64,000 nucleotides of DNA, from the NCBI RefSeq assembly GCF_003752505.1, contig NZ_RKHO01000001.1, positions 3,534,001 through 3,598,000 on the forward strand, written 5' to 3'. This document shows positions 16,229 to 25,051 of this stretch, one piece after another (the stretch's first letter is position 1; every line of letters starts with the position of its first letter). A program made the position numbers and the translations under genes. The notes below the pieces were generated by a model that worked only from the letters and a program-made list of their open reading frames with translations, was not told where the DNA came from and ran no database searches. The DNA comes from Nocardioides aurantiacus (GTDB taxonomy: Bacteria; Actinomycetota; Actinomycetes; Propionibacteriales; Nocardioidaceae).

Positions 16229-17182
16229 ATGGTGCCGCTGACCAAGCGATCACTCGTCCTTCCCGCGAGTCCTCCGTCGGTCAAGCTGGCGCGCTCGTGG
16301 GTCACACGCGTGCTCGCGGAGATCGGCCGCGACGACCTCGTCGAGTCGGCCGCGCTGGGCGTCTCCGAGCTGGTCACCAACGCGCTCATCCACTCCAAGC
16401 CGCCGCTGTCGGTGCGCATCCGCGGCACCGTCGACCACCCGCGCATCGAGGTCGTCGACTCCTCCCCCGTGCCGCCGCAGCGCTCGGAGATGTCGCCCGA
16501 GCCCGAGGACGTCGACGACCTCAACGTCACCACCTTCGGCCGCGGCCTCGACCTGGTCGCCATGATGTCGGCCCGCTGGGGCTCCGACCTCGCCCACGAC
16601 GGCAGCAGCAAGTCGGTGTGGTTCGAGCCGCAGGGCGACAGCGACGAGAGCGGCCGCACCGGCGAGATCTTCGACTTCGACCCCGACTTCGGGCTGGAGG
16701 ACAGCGCCGAGGGCGGCGACGAGCCGCAGCTGAGCATCCAGCTGCTCGGGCTGCCGCCCCGCCTGTTCAGCCTGCTGCGCACCTTCTACTACGAGACCCG
16801 GCGCGAGCTGCGGCTGCTCTCGCTCACCTCGCCCGAGGGCTACCCCCTGGCCCACGAGATGACGGCCGCCTACGTCCAGGCCGACCGTGAGCGCCGGGTC
16901 GTGGTCGGGATCTCCACCCTCGACCAGGCCATCGCCGACGGCCTGGAGACCGTCGACCTCGACTACCTCGTGCCGGCCACCGCGCCGGCCACCATGTCCC
17001 GGCTGCGCGACCTCTACGTCGAGATTTACCGCGAGTTCGCCGACGAGCACCTGCTCGCGCTGCGGCCGCCCGAGGTGATCGTGCAGCTCCAGAACTGGTA
17101 CTTCACCGAGTTCGAGCGCCAGGGCCGCGGCGACCCGCCGCTGCCGTGGGACGGCCCGACCACGGTCGCCACCACGGCGTGA
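16229..17182 (+). CDS. HATPase-domain protein (RsbW/anti-sigma kinase-like)
   Basis: 317 residues. The N-terminal half is a GHKL ATPase like RsbW-type anti-sigma kinases: N-box ELVTNALIHS and a GRGLDLV glycine box. The C-terminal half (FSLLRTFYYETRRELRLLSLTS onward) is an extra helical domain not assigned here. It may bind and phosphorylate a regulator, but no partner sigma or anti-anti-sigma gene is adjacent. Its stop overlaps the start of the first crcB gene (GTGA), so the three genes are likely co-translated. Start ATG 16229. Confidence 0.75.
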   Translation: MVPLTKRSLVLPASPPSVKLARSWVTRVLAEIGRDDLVESAALGVSELVTNALIHSKPPLSVRIRGTVDHPRIEVVDSSPVPPQRSEMSPEPEDVDDLNVTTFGRGLDLVAMMSARWGSDLAHDGSSKSVWFEPQGDSDESGRTGEIFDFDPDFGLEDSAEGGDEPQLSIQLLGLPPRLFSLLRTFYYETRRELRLLSLTSPEGYPLAHEMTAAYVQADRERRVVVGISTLDQAIADGLETVDLDYLVPATAPATMSRLRDLYVEIYREFADEHLLALRPPEVIVQLQNWYFTEFERQGRGDPPLPWDGPTTVATTA

Positions 17183-17574
17183 GCGGGTCCACCCGCCCCC
17201 CTGCCTCCCACCTGCTGGCCGCGGCGGTCGGCGGCGTCGTCGGGGCGCTGCTGCGGTGGGCGCTCACCCTCGCGTGGCCGGCCGCACCCGGCGAGCTGCC
17301 GTGGGTCGTGGTCGCCATCAACGTCGTCGGCAGCGGGCTACTGGCCGCCCTGCCCGCCCTGCCCGTCGTACGCCGCCGCGACTGGGTCGCCCCCCTGCTC
17401 GGCACCGGCGTCCTCGGCGGGTTCACCACGATGTCGGCCGCGTCGGTGGACACCGTGGTGCTCCTCGACGCCGGGAGGCCGGTCGCCGGGGCGGCGTACG
17501 TGCTGGGGACGCTGGTGGGCGCGCTGCTGACCGTCCTGCTCGTGCGCCGGGCCCTGGGCGGAACGGCGCGATGA
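17179..17574 (+). CDS. crcB: Fluoride ion channel CrcB/FluC, first copy
   Basis: A small membrane protein that exports fluoride as a dual-topology dimer. From GTG 17179 it is 131 residues with four membrane segments and the family marks GALLRW, INVVGSGLL and GTGVLGGFTTMS. The start overlaps the stop of the ATPase gene (GTGA), and its own stop overlaps the next crcB (ATGA). Tandem CrcB pairs in actinobacteria probably form heterodimers. No fluoride riboswitch was seen upstream. Confidence 0.88.
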   Translation: MSGSTRPPASHLLAAAVGGVVGALLRWALTLAWPAAPGELPWVVVAINVVGSGLLAALPALPVVRRRDWVAPLLGTGVLGGFTTMSAASVDTVVLLDAGRPVAGAAYVLGTLVGALLTVLLVRRALGGTAR

Positions 17575-17927
17575 CCGCCACCGCGGCGCTCCTGGTCGCC
17601 CTCGGGGCCGGGCTCGGCGCCCCCCTGCGGCTGCTCGCCGCGCACCGGTGGGACGGCCCCGGTGAGCGCCGGTGGCCGCACGGCACGCTGACCGTCAACC
17701 TGGTCGGCTCGCTGCTCCTCGGCCTGCTCGTCGGGGCGGCCGTGGACGGACACCTGCTGGCGCTGCTGGGCACGGGGTTCTGCGGCGCGCTGACGACCTA
17801 CTCCTCGTTCGCGGTGCAGGCCGTGACGCTCGGCGGCCGCCGCGGGACGGCGTACGCCGCGGCCACGGTGGGCGGCTGCCTGCTGCTGGCCACCCTGGGG
17901 CACGTGGCCGCCCGTGCCCTCTTCTAG
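17571..17927 (+). CDS. crcB: Fluoride ion channel CrcB/FluC, second copy
   Basis: The second subunit of the tandem pair, 118 residues with four membrane segments. Family residues include GAPLRLLAAH, TLTVNLVGSLLLG and GTGFCGALTTYSSFA, the last being closer to the canonical GFCGGLTTFSTF than in the first copy. The ATG overlaps the previous stop. Pairing with the first copy is inferred from the overlap. Confidence 0.9.
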   Translation: MTATAALLVALGAGLGAPLRLLAAHRWDGPGERRWPHGTLTVNLVGSLLLGLLVGAAVDGHLLALLGTGFCGALTTYSSFAVQAVTLGGRRGTAYAAATVGGCLLLATLGHVAARALF

Positions 17928-17937
17928 CGTGCTCCCC

Positions 17938-19425
17938 ATGTCCGGCTTCCTGCTCCGTCGCGCCCGTCTCGTGCCCGTCGGCCCCGGAGCCTCCGCCCCG
18001 CCGGGGCCGGTCGACGTGCGCGTCGTCGACGGCCGCGTCCGCGAGGTCGGCGAGTCCCTGCGCGCCGAGGGTCTGCCCGAGGTCGCCGCCGACGGCCGCT
18101 TCCTGGTGCCGGGGCTGTGGGACCAGCACGTCCACCTCGGCCAGTGGGCGCTCGCGGCCCAGCGGCTCGACCTCACCACGACGCGGTCGCGGCAGGAGGT
18201 CCTCGACCAGGTCGCCGAGCGGCTCGAGGCCGTGGCCGGGCTGCCGGTCGTCGGCTGGGGCCACCGGCCCGCCACCTGGTCCGAGCCGCCGACCACCGAG
18301 GTGCTCGACGAGCTCGCCGGCGACCGCGCCGTCGTGCTCATCGCCGGCGACGGCCACCACGCGTGGCTCAACCGGGTGGCGATGCGCGCGCTGTCGCTCG
18401 CCGAGCGCGAGGGGATGGTCAGCGAGGGCGAGTGGTTCGCGACGTACCCCCGCCTGGTGCGGCTCGTCGGCACCGACGGCACCAGCCCCGAGGCCTACCT
18501 GCACGTGATGCGCGAGGCGGCGGCCCGCGGCGTCACCGGCCTCGTCGACCTCGAGTTCGACCAGTCCTTCAGCGCCTGGCCCGCCCGCGTCGAGGCGGGG
18601 GCGGCGCTGCTGCGCGTCCGCGTCGGGGCGTACGTCGACACCCTCGACGAGTTCTCGGCCGCGGGCATGCAGACCGGCCAGCCGCTGCCCGAGTGCGGCG
18701 AGCTGGTCACCATGGGGCCGCTGAAGATCATCTCGGACGGCTCGCTGAACACCCGGACGGCCTGGTGCTGCCGGGAGTACGTCGGCGGCGGCCACGGCGC
18801 GGCCAACATCTCCGCCTCCGGGCTCCACTGGGCGCTCGACCACGCCCGCCGCAGCAACCTCGACGTGGCCGTGCACGCCATCGGCGACGCGGCCGTGTGG
18901 CAGGCGCTCGACGCCTTCGAGGCCACCGGCGTCCGCGGCTCGGTCGAGCACGCCCAGCTGGTGCGCCGCGAGGACTCGCGCCGGATGGCCCAGCTGGGGG
19001 TGCGTGCCAGCGTGCAGCCCGCCCACCTGATCGACGACCGGCTGCTCACCGAGACCATCTGGCCCGACCGGACCGAGCGCTGCTTCGCGCTGCGCTGGTT
19101 CGTCGACGACGGCGTCGAGGTGGTGCTGGGCAGCGACGCCCCGGTCGCCCCCCTCGACCCGTGGCTCGCGATCGCCGCCGCCGTGCACCGCGGCGAGCCC
19201 GACGAGGACGCCTGGCACCCCGAGCAGCACCTCACCGTGGCCGAGGCGCTCGCCGCCAGCACCGACGGTCGCGGCACGGTGGCGGTCGGCGACGCGGCCG
19301 ACCTGGCGCTGCTGGACACCGATCCGCTGCCCGGCGGCGACCCCGTCGAGCAGGCGAGGGTGCTGCGCGCCGTCCGCTCCGACGCCACGTGGGTGGCCGG
19401 GGACCTGGTCCACTCGTCGCTGTAG
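17938..19425 (+). CDS. Amidohydrolase family protein (YtcJ-like)
   Basis: A metal-dependent hydrolase of the amidohydrolase superfamily, with unknown substrate. The 495 residues show the metal-binding DQHVHLG motif, a central segment with MGPLKIISDGSLNTRT (lysine region), the His of AVHAIGD, EHAQLV, and the catalytic Asp in LGSDAPVAPLDPW, ending in the beta-sandwich GDAADLALLD. The pattern is that of the YtcJ/N-substituted formamide deformylase group. Start ATG 17938, ten bases after crcB2. Confidence 0.85.
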   Translation: MSGFLLRRARLVPVGPGASAPPGPVDVRVVDGRVREVGESLRAEGLPEVAADGRFLVPGLWDQHVHLGQWALAAQRLDLTTTRSRQEVLDQVAERLEAVAGLPVVGWGHRPATWSEPPTTEVLDELAGDRAVVLIAGDGHHAWLNRVAMRALSLAEREGMVSEGEWFATYPRLVRLVGTDGTSPEAYLHVMREAAARGVTGLVDLEFDQSFSAWPARVEAGAALLRVRVGAYVDTLDEFSAAGMQTGQPLPECGELVTMGPLKIISDGSLNTRTAWCCREYVGGGHGAANISASGLHWALDHARRSNLDVAVHAIGDAAVWQALDAFEATGVRGSVEHAQLVRREDSRRMAQLGVRASVQPAHLIDDRLLTETIWPDRTERCFALRWFVDDGVEVVLGSDAPVAPLDPWLAIAAAVHRGEPDEDAWHPEQHLTVAEALAASTDGRGTVAVGDAADLALLDTDPLPGGDPVEQARVLRAVRSDATWVAGDLVHSSL

Positions 19426-19434
19426 GACGGCTCC

Positions 19435-20637
19435 TCAGCCGGCGTCGTCGGGCGTCTGCGCCGCCCAGGCCTCCGGGTCGAGGGTGCCGAGGGCGACGGT
19501 GAGCTCGAGCACCGCCACGGGGTCGTCGAGACGCTCGCCGAGCACCTCCCGCACCTGGGTCATCCGGTAGCGCACCGTCTGGGCGTGCACGAACAGGTCC
19601 GCCGCCACGGCGTCGCGACGTCCCTGGTGGAGCAGCCACGAGCGCAGCGTCTCCACCAGCTTCTCGGCGCTGCCGGGCCGCAGCTCGCGCAGCGGGGCGA
19701 GCACCCGCGCCCGGAGGTCCTCGAGCGCGACGGGGTCGGCGCAGAGCACCAGCTCGGCCAGGTGGGCCTCGGAGTCCGGGCCCCGCCCCAGCTCGCGCAC
19801 GCGCACCGCGCGGGCCAGGGAGTCGCCCACCGCCGACCACGGGCGCGCCGGGCCGGCGACCGCCGAGCGGTGCTCCAGGGCGCGGAGCAGCGCACCGCGC
19901 CGGTGCTCGTGGACGTCGGGCACCAGCAGCACCGCGAGCCCCTCCTCGCCGTGCACCTCGACCGGCTCGGCCACCTGCAGCGTCTCCGGCGACAGCGAGG
20001 ACAGCACGGCGCGGGCCTGCGAGTCGGGCACCAGCACCGCCGTCAGCGTCTCCGGCACCGGCCACCCCGCCTCCTCGGCCGCCCGCTCGACCGCCTCGGC
20101 GTCCGCGCCGGCCAGCAGCTGCGCCGCCAGTCGCTCCAGCAGCCGCTGCCGCACCCGGCCGGTGGTCTCGCGCTCGTCGCCGTGCCCGGCGACGCTGGCG
20201 GCGGAGAGCTCGTCGATGTAGGCGAAGACCAGCTCGGCGAAGCGCCCGACGTTCTCCGCGTCCAGGCCCGCCGCCACCGCGGTCGTGGACATCTCGCGCC
20301 ACGCGACCCGCGCCCCGATCCGGTAGGCCGAGAGCAGCGCGTCGACCGACCGGCCGCTGCGTGCCTCGCCGCGACCCAGCTGGTAGGCCCCGTCGGCCGC
20401 CACCGCGGTCGGCGACTGCTCGGCACCCCGCGACCGCTCGGCCAGCGACAGGAAGCCGCCGAGCGCCAGCTCGACCGCGCCACGGATGGTCTCGCCCATG
20501 TGGCCGGTGAACGCCTCGGAGTAGCTCGGCACCTCGTCGGTGATGGCCGAGACGGTGCGGTCGGCGACCTGCGGGAGGGAGGCGCGCAGGTCGGTGACGG
20601 TGCGTCGGGTGAGGCGGAGGGTGCGCTGTCGGGCCAT
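19435..20637 (-). CDS. PucR/CdaR-type transcriptional regulator
   Basis: 400 residues from ATG 20637, preceded by GAGGAA. The C-terminal DNA-binding region (LRSWLLHQGRRDAVAADLFVHAQTVRYRMTQVREVLG) is the PucR HTH_30 type; the N-terminal part is a helical sensory region with a GGDEF-like middle. It is divergent from the ferredoxin reductase/desaturase pair, 85 bases away, and likely controls it, as is common for this arrangement in mycobacteria-related genomes. An inverted repeat candidate operator lies at 20641-20657. Confidence 0.85.
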   Translation of the reverse strand: MARQRTLRLTRRTVTDLRASLPQVADRTVSAITDEVPSYSEAFTGHMGETIRGAVELALGGFLSLAERSRGAEQSPTAVAADGAYQLGRGEARSGRSVDALLSAYRIGARVAWREMSTTAVAAGLDAENVGRFAELVFAYIDELSAASVAGHGDERETTGRVRQRLLERLAAQLLAGADAEAVERAAEEAGWPVPETLTAVLVPDSQARAVLSSLSPETLQVAEPVEVHGEEGLAVLLVPDVHEHRRGALLRALEHRSAVAGPARPWSAVGDSLARAVRVRELGRGPDSEAHLAELVLCADPVALEDLRARVLAPLRELRPGSAEKLVETLRSWLLHQGRRDAVAADLFVHAQTVRYRMTQVREVLGERLDDPVAVLELTVALGTLDPEAWAAQTPDDAG

Positions 20638-20640
20638 CTT

Positions 20641-20657
20641 TTGTTCCTCACGAACAA
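20641..20657. promoter_or_regulatory. Candidate operator (TTGTTC-N5-GAACAA)
   Basis: A perfect 6-bp inverted repeat with a 5-base spacer, just upstream of the regulator start. A second palindrome, CGTGACTCACG, lies at 20700-20710 near the reductase start. Either could bind the PucR-type protein; this is inference. Confidence 0.4.
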
Positions 20658-20722
20658 GACAGGGCGCTCGATTCACGCCACAGGCTCATGACTTTAACCC
20701 GTGACTCACGAAGAGTAGTGCC

Positions 20723-21862
20723 ATGGCCACCACCACTGCGTTCGTGCGACTCACCAGCCCGGGGACCCCCCGCTGGATGAGCTCGCTCAAGGACGGTGCC
20801 CGCAAGGTCGCCGAGCTGGCCGCGACCCCGCTGGTGCCCTCGGACTACCTCGACATCATCGACCCGCTGCGGCGCGGTGCCGACCTGCGCGGCCGGATCG
20901 AGTCGATCCACGCCGAGACCGCCGACGCGGCCACCATCGTGATCCGCCCCGGCGCCGACTGGGCCGGCCACGTGCCCGGCCAGTACGTCCGGATCGGCAT
21001 CGACGTCGACGGCGTCCGCCAGTGGCGCGCCTACTCCCTGACCCACGGCCCCCGCGCCGACGGCCGGATCTCGGTCACCGTCAAGTCCGTCCCCGAGGGC
21101 AAGGTCAGCAACCACCTCGTCCACGACGCCCGCGTCGGCACGCTCGTCCACCTCGAGCAGGCCGCCGGCGAGTTCGTGCTGCCCCCCGAGGGCGGCAAGT
21201 TCCTCTTCGTCACCGCCGGCTCGGGCATCACCCCGGTCATCGGGATGCTGCGCAACCTGTTCCCGGTCACCGACTCCGGCGCGGTCGCGCTGCCGCGGAG
21301 CGCGGCGTACGACATCACCGTCGTGCACGTCGCCCCCTCCGAGCCCGACTCGATCTTCCTGGCCAACCTGCGCGAGCTCGACCGCGCCGGCCTGATCACC
21401 CTCGTCGCGCGGTACGACGACACGCACGGCGTGCTCGACGTCGCCGACCTCGCCGAGCTGGTGCCCGACCTCGACGCCCGCGTCACCCTGGCCTGCGGCC
21501 CCGCCGGGCTGCTGGACGCCCTGGGCGCCCACCACGCCGACCGCGGCCTGGAGCTGCTCACCGAGCAGTTCCGCGTCGCCACCCTCGTCACCGGCGAGGG
21601 CGGCACCGTCAGCTTCGACAAGTCCGGCATCGCGCTCGAGGCCAGCGGCGACCGGCCGATCCTCGACCAGGCCGAGGACGCCGGCGTGCTGATGCCGAGC
21701 GGCTGCCGGATGGGCGTCTGCTTCGGCTGCGTGCTCCCGCTGCGCGAGGGCGTCGTCCGCGACCTGCGCAGCGGCGACATCACCACCGCCGTCGAGGGCG
21801 ACGGCGTCAACATCCAGACCTGCATCTCGGCCGCCGCCGGCCCCTGCCGCATCGACCACTGA
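20723..21862 (+). CDS. Ferredoxin reductase-type electron donor for desaturase
   Basis: Passes electrons from NAD(P)H through FAD and a [2Fe-2S] centre to the adjacent desaturase. The 379 residues have a FAD domain (RAYSLTHGP), an NAD domain (FVTAGSGITPVIGMLRNL) and a C-terminal plant-type [2Fe-2S] site, Cys in SGCRMGVCFGC plus QTC near the end. The layout matches the Rv3230c reductase that supports DesA3 in mycobacteria. It is transcribed with the desaturase 69 bases downstream. Confidence 0.88.
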   Translation: MATTTAFVRLTSPGTPRWMSSLKDGARKVAELAATPLVPSDYLDIIDPLRRGADLRGRIESIHAETADAATIVIRPGADWAGHVPGQYVRIGIDVDGVRQWRAYSLTHGPRADGRISVTVKSVPEGKVSNHLVHDARVGTLVHLEQAAGEFVLPPEGGKFLFVTAGSGITPVIGMLRNLFPVTDSGAVALPRSAAYDITVVHVAPSEPDSIFLANLRELDRAGLITLVARYDDTHGVLDVADLAELVPDLDARVTLACGPAGLLDALGAHHADRGLELLTEQFRVATLVTGEGGTVSFDKSGIALEASGDRPILDQAEDAGVLMPSGCRMGVCFGCVLPLREGVVRDLRSGDITTAVEGDGVNIQTCISAAAGPCRIDH

Positions 21863-21931
21863 CCACCTGGGCCCCGACGAGCCCGACCGACGTGACCCGC
21901 CCGACCTGATCACCACCCGAAGGAGATCACC

Positions 21932-23092
21932 ATGACCGTGCTCCAGAAGAAGACCACCGCCGAGAACCCGATCGCCCACCTCACGCCTGCGGACATCGAG
22001 CAGATCGGCCGTGAGCTCGACGCCATCCGCGCCGAGGTCGTCGCCGCCCGCGGCGAGAGCGACGCGGCGTACATCCGCAAGGTCATCGACGTGCAGCGCA
22101 AGCTCGAGCTCGGCTCGCGCGCCGTGCTGCTGTTCTCGCTGTTCCCGCCGGCGTGGATCGCCGGCACCGCCGGCCTGACGGTCGCCAAGATCCTCGAGAA
22201 CATGGAGATCGGCCACAACGTCATGCACGGCCAGTGGGACTGGATGCGCGACCCCAAGATCCACTCGACCACCTGGGAGTGGGACAACGCCTCCCCGGCC
22301 GAGCAGTGGAAGCACTCGCACAACGAGCTGCACCACACCTACACCAACGTCGTCGGCAAGGACAACGACCTCGGCTACGGCATCATGCGGGTCGACGAGG
22401 ACCAGAAGTGGGTGCCGTTCTACGTCGCGCAGCCGCTGTGGAACTTCATCAACGCGTGCTTCTTCGAGTACGGCATCGCGGCGTACGACCTGGAGCTGGG
22501 CAAGAACATCAAGCGCAAGCGCACCAAGACGCCCGAGTTCAAGGCCAAGCTGAGCCAGACGCTGCGCAAGATCCGCAAGCAGGCCACCAAGGACTACGTC
22601 GTCCACCCGCTGCTCTCGGGCCCCTCCGCGCTCAACACGCTGGCCGCCAACTTCGTGGCCAACCTGGGCCGCAACCTGTGGACCCACTCGGTCATCATGT
22701 GCGGGCACTTCCCCGAGGGCGTCTCCACCTTCGAGAAGAAGTCGATCGAGGGCGAGTCCAAGGGCGAGTGGTACGTCCGCCAGATGCTCGGCTCGGCCAA
22801 CATCACCGGCTCGCGCGCCATGCACATCGCCACCGGCAACCTGAGCTACCAGATCGAGCACCACCTCTTCCCCGACCTCCCGAGCAACCGCTACCAGGAG
22901 ATCGCACCCAAGGTGGAGGCGCTGTTCGAGCGCTACGGCCTGACCTACACCACCGGCTCGCTGCCCAAGCAGGTCGCCTCCGCGTGGCACAAGGTGATCC
23001 GGCTCTCGCTGCCCAACGACTTCCTGTCGCGCAAGGTCAACCCGACCCCGCTCCCCGCCCGGGACCGCTCGGAGACCACCGTCGCGGCCTGA
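21932..23092 (+). CDS. Acyl-CoA fatty acid desaturase (DesA3-like)
   Basis: A membrane di-iron desaturase that probably introduces a double bond into long-chain acyl-CoA. The 386 residues contain three histidine boxes: HNVMH at 95-99, HNELHH at 130-135 and QIEHH at 307-311, with hydrophobic segments between. RBS AAGGAGAT precedes ATG 21932. Next to its reductase and opposite a PucR-type regulator, it forms a self-contained desaturation unit. Confidence 0.92.
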   Translation: MTVLQKKTTAENPIAHLTPADIEQIGRELDAIRAEVVAARGESDAAYIRKVIDVQRKLELGSRAVLLFSLFPPAWIAGTAGLTVAKILENMEIGHNVMHGQWDWMRDPKIHSTTWEWDNASPAEQWKHSHNELHHTYTNVVGKDNDLGYGIMRVDEDQKWVPFYVAQPLWNFINACFFEYGIAAYDLELGKNIKRKRTKTPEFKAKLSQTLRKIRKQATKDYVVHPLLSGPSALNTLAANFVANLGRNLWTHSVIMCGHFPEGVSTFEKKSIEGESKGEWYVRQMLGSANITGSRAMHIATGNLSYQIEHHLFPDLPSNRYQEIAPKVEALFERYGLTYTTGSLPKQVASAWHKVIRLSLPNDFLSRKVNPTPLPARDRSETTVAA

Positions 23093-23098
23093 CCGACC

Positions 23099-23164
23099 GG
23101 ATAGTCCGAGACGTTTGGCACCCCCTGGGACTTCCCAGGGGGTGCTTTCCGTCTCGGACTATCC
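23099..23164. terminator. Nested long hairpin after desaturase
   Basis: A 15-bp perfect outer stem (23099-23113 with 23150-23164) encloses a 12-bp perfect inner stem (23118-23129 with 23134-23145) with loop ACTT, separated by symmetric TTTG/TTTC bulges. It begins seven bases after the desaturase stop and probably terminates that transcript. The bipartite form is unusual for a simple terminator. Confidence 0.7.
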
Positions 23165-23199
23165 CCATGCGGGCTTGGGGCACCACCGAGACTGGGGGC

Positions 23200-23550
23200 G
23201 TGCTGGAGACGACGGAGACCGATTTCGAGGAGCTGGTGGGAGAGGCGCTGGACGGCGTACCGCCCGAGCTGGCGAGACTGATGGACAACGTCGTGGTGCT
23301 CGTCGAGGACGAGCCGCCGGCCGAGGAGCCCGACCTGCTGGGCCTGTACGACGGGATCCCGCTGACCGAGCGCGACACGAGCTACACCTTCGCCCAGCCC
23401 GACCGGATCCTGGTCTTCCGCGGGCCGCTGACCCGGATGTGCGAGACGCCCGAGGAGCTCGTCGAGGAGGTGCGCATCACCGTGGTGCACGAGATCGCCC
23501 ACCACTTCGGCATCGACGACGACGCGCTCCACGAGCTCGGCTACGCCTGA
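23200..23550 (+). CDS. Zincin-like metallopeptidase family protein
   Basis: A small protein of the PF06262 minimal-zincin type, 116 residues from GTG 23200 (GGGGG just upstream). The zinc-binding HExxH is present in VVHEIAHHFGIDDDALHELGY near the C-terminus. The N-terminal part is acidic (FEELVGEALDGVPPELARLMDN), typical for the family. In-frame ATG 23167 would add eleven residues that overlap no ribosome binding site. Substrate unknown. Confidence 0.8.
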   Translation: MLETTETDFEELVGEALDGVPPELARLMDNVVVLVEDEPPAEEPDLLGLYDGIPLTERDTSYTFAQPDRILVFRGPLTRMCETPEELVEEVRITVVHEIAHHFGIDDDALHELGYA

Positions 23551-23634
23551 CCCCGCCTCCCTCCGCTGCCGCACCTCGCCGCCCCCCACCGGAGGCGTGT
23601 CCTAGACTCTGCGCGTCGTCCTCCGGGGCGGCAG

Positions 23635-23707
23635 GCCCCCATCGTCTAGTGGCCCAGGACCCCGCCCTTTCACGGCGGTAGCACGGGTTCGAATCCCGTT
23701 GGGGGTG
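23635..23707 (+). tRNA. tRNA-Glu (TTC anticodon)
   Basis: Acceptor GCCCCCA pairs with TGGGGGT, anticodon stem CCGCC/GGCGG with loop CTTTCAC giving TTC, and T-arm CGGGTTCGAATCCCG. No encoded CCA. Confidence 0.95.
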
Positions 23708-23810
23708 CCCCGTGCAAGCACGACGGCCGGATCTGGAGGCCGACGTCCTGGCAGACCCAGCACCGCCCGCAGCCCCGGCCCTCCTCCACGGCTCGCCGCT
23801 GGGGCCTTTG

Positions 23811-24791
23811 CTAGATGGGTCGACCGTTCACGAGGCTCGTCTCGATGTGATCGATGACCGCCGCGTCTATCGTCGGGTCGAACTTGCGGGCGAACAGCGC
23901 CGGAGTGCTGCGCAGCTGGGGCAGATCCGCAGTCCGCCACACATGTGGGTGTGAGCCCTCAGAGCGGCTCCAGTCGATCATCCTCATCGCACCCAGGTTC
24001 TCGGTCTCGGTACCTGCGGCAGGGAGCATGCTGCGGAAGGGTGAGTTCAGTGCGACCGTCTGCAGGAACAGCTCGTCCGGGCAGAAGGTCCACCTGAACA
24101 GCCGTCGGATTCGAGTCGTCTGGCTCATGACGTGAGTGGCGAGCTCCGCGGTGATACTGAACCACTGACTCCCGAACTGCAGCTCCCAGGGGTCCTTGGC
24201 CAACCGGTTGACGCCAAGCCTGGTCTGCGCCCGCATCAACGCCGAGGTGAGAGCCCGCCCTGGTCTGGAACGGACGTAGCGAACCGGCAGCAGCTCGTGC
24301 AGCACGTGGAAGAGGCGGGCCCGAAACATGACCTCGTCGACGTGGTGGTCCGGGGCGATCTCGATGTACTCGCGGCCCTCGCTACGCGCGAAGAAGGCAT
24401 GTATCTGCGACATCGGCTTGATGGGCAAGTCGGCGCCGGAGAGCAGATGGAAGTAGGAATACCCGCCCTTGGCGGTTGCGGAACGCAGCAACACCAGCTC
24501 GCAGGCCACCGTGCTCCATCCACCCCACCTCACCCGCAGGCGCGGGACGAGCACCAGCTCAGAGTGCCGTAGGACCGAGGCGGCTCGCGCGGGGTCGAAG
24601 TCCTCAGACCTGGCATCGACGTGGAGATACACGTCGTTGTCCTCGTGGTCGAGGAGTCGTAACAACCCCTCCAGCTGATCGAACTGATGGTGTGCCATCA
24701 CCAGGAATGCATGGCGCAACGACGACCTCCAGTCGGGCAGCTCCTGGGCGACAGAGGCTCGAACATACTGCGACTGCCGCCCGATCGTCAC
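23811..24791 (-). CDS. Core-2/I-branching-type glycosyltransferase
   Basis: 326 residues resembling the Branch family (PF02485), N-acetylglucosaminyl- or xylosyltransferases. Seen are AFLVMAHHQFDQLEGLLRLL, VYLHVDARS, VRWGGWSTV, FHLLSGADLPIKP and the WFSIT and CPDELFLQT segments, all in family order. It starts at GTG 24791 without a clear ribosome binding site. It is the only gene between tRNA-Glu and tRNA-Asp, and no other surface-polysaccharide genes are near, so it may have been acquired. Confidence 0.82.
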   Translation of the reverse strand: MTIGRQSQYVRASVAQELPDWRSSLRHAFLVMAHHQFDQLEGLLRLLDHEDNDVYLHVDARSEDFDPARAASVLRHSELVLVPRLRVRWGGWSTVACELVLLRSATAKGGYSYFHLLSGADLPIKPMSQIHAFFARSEGREYIEIAPDHHVDEVMFRARLFHVLHELLPVRYVRSRPGRALTSALMRAQTRLGVNRLAKDPWELQFGSQWFSITAELATHVMSQTTRIRRLFRWTFCPDELFLQTVALNSPFRSMLPAAGTETENLGAMRMIDWSRSEGSHPHVWRTADLPQLRSTPALFARKFDPTIDAAVIDHIETSLVNGRPI

Positions 24792-24887
24792 GGAACGACC
24801 ACGCTCAGGGAATGCAGGCGGGTGCCGATTTCAGCCTGGCCGTGGTCGTGCGTTAGCATTCCGTGGCTTCGCAAAACGAAGTCGCAA

Positions 24888-24964
24888 GGCCCCGTAGCGC
24901 AGTTGGTTAGCGCGCCGCCCTGTCACGGCGGAGGCCGCGGGTTCGAGTCCCGTCGGGGTCGCCA
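24888..24964 (+). tRNA. tRNA-Asp (GTC anticodon)
   Basis: Acceptor GGCCCCG pairs with CGGGGTC, D-arm AGCGCAGTTGGTTAGCGC, anticodon loop CTGTCAC giving GTC, T-arm CGCGGGTTCGAGTCCCGT, encoded CCA at 24962-24964. Confidence 0.95.
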
Positions 24965-24967
24965 CCA

Positions 24968-25004
24968 CCACGAGGGCGAGGTCACCATGACCTCGCCCTC
25001 GTGG
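24968..25004 (+). terminator. Terminator hairpin after tRNA-Asp
   Basis: A perfect 17-bp inverted repeat (24968-24984 with 24988-25004) and a 3-base loop lie four bases after the tRNA end. Confidence 0.75.
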
Positions 25005-25051
25005 CGTCTCCGGGCACGAGGACGAGCGGCCACATCGGGTACCGCACACGC

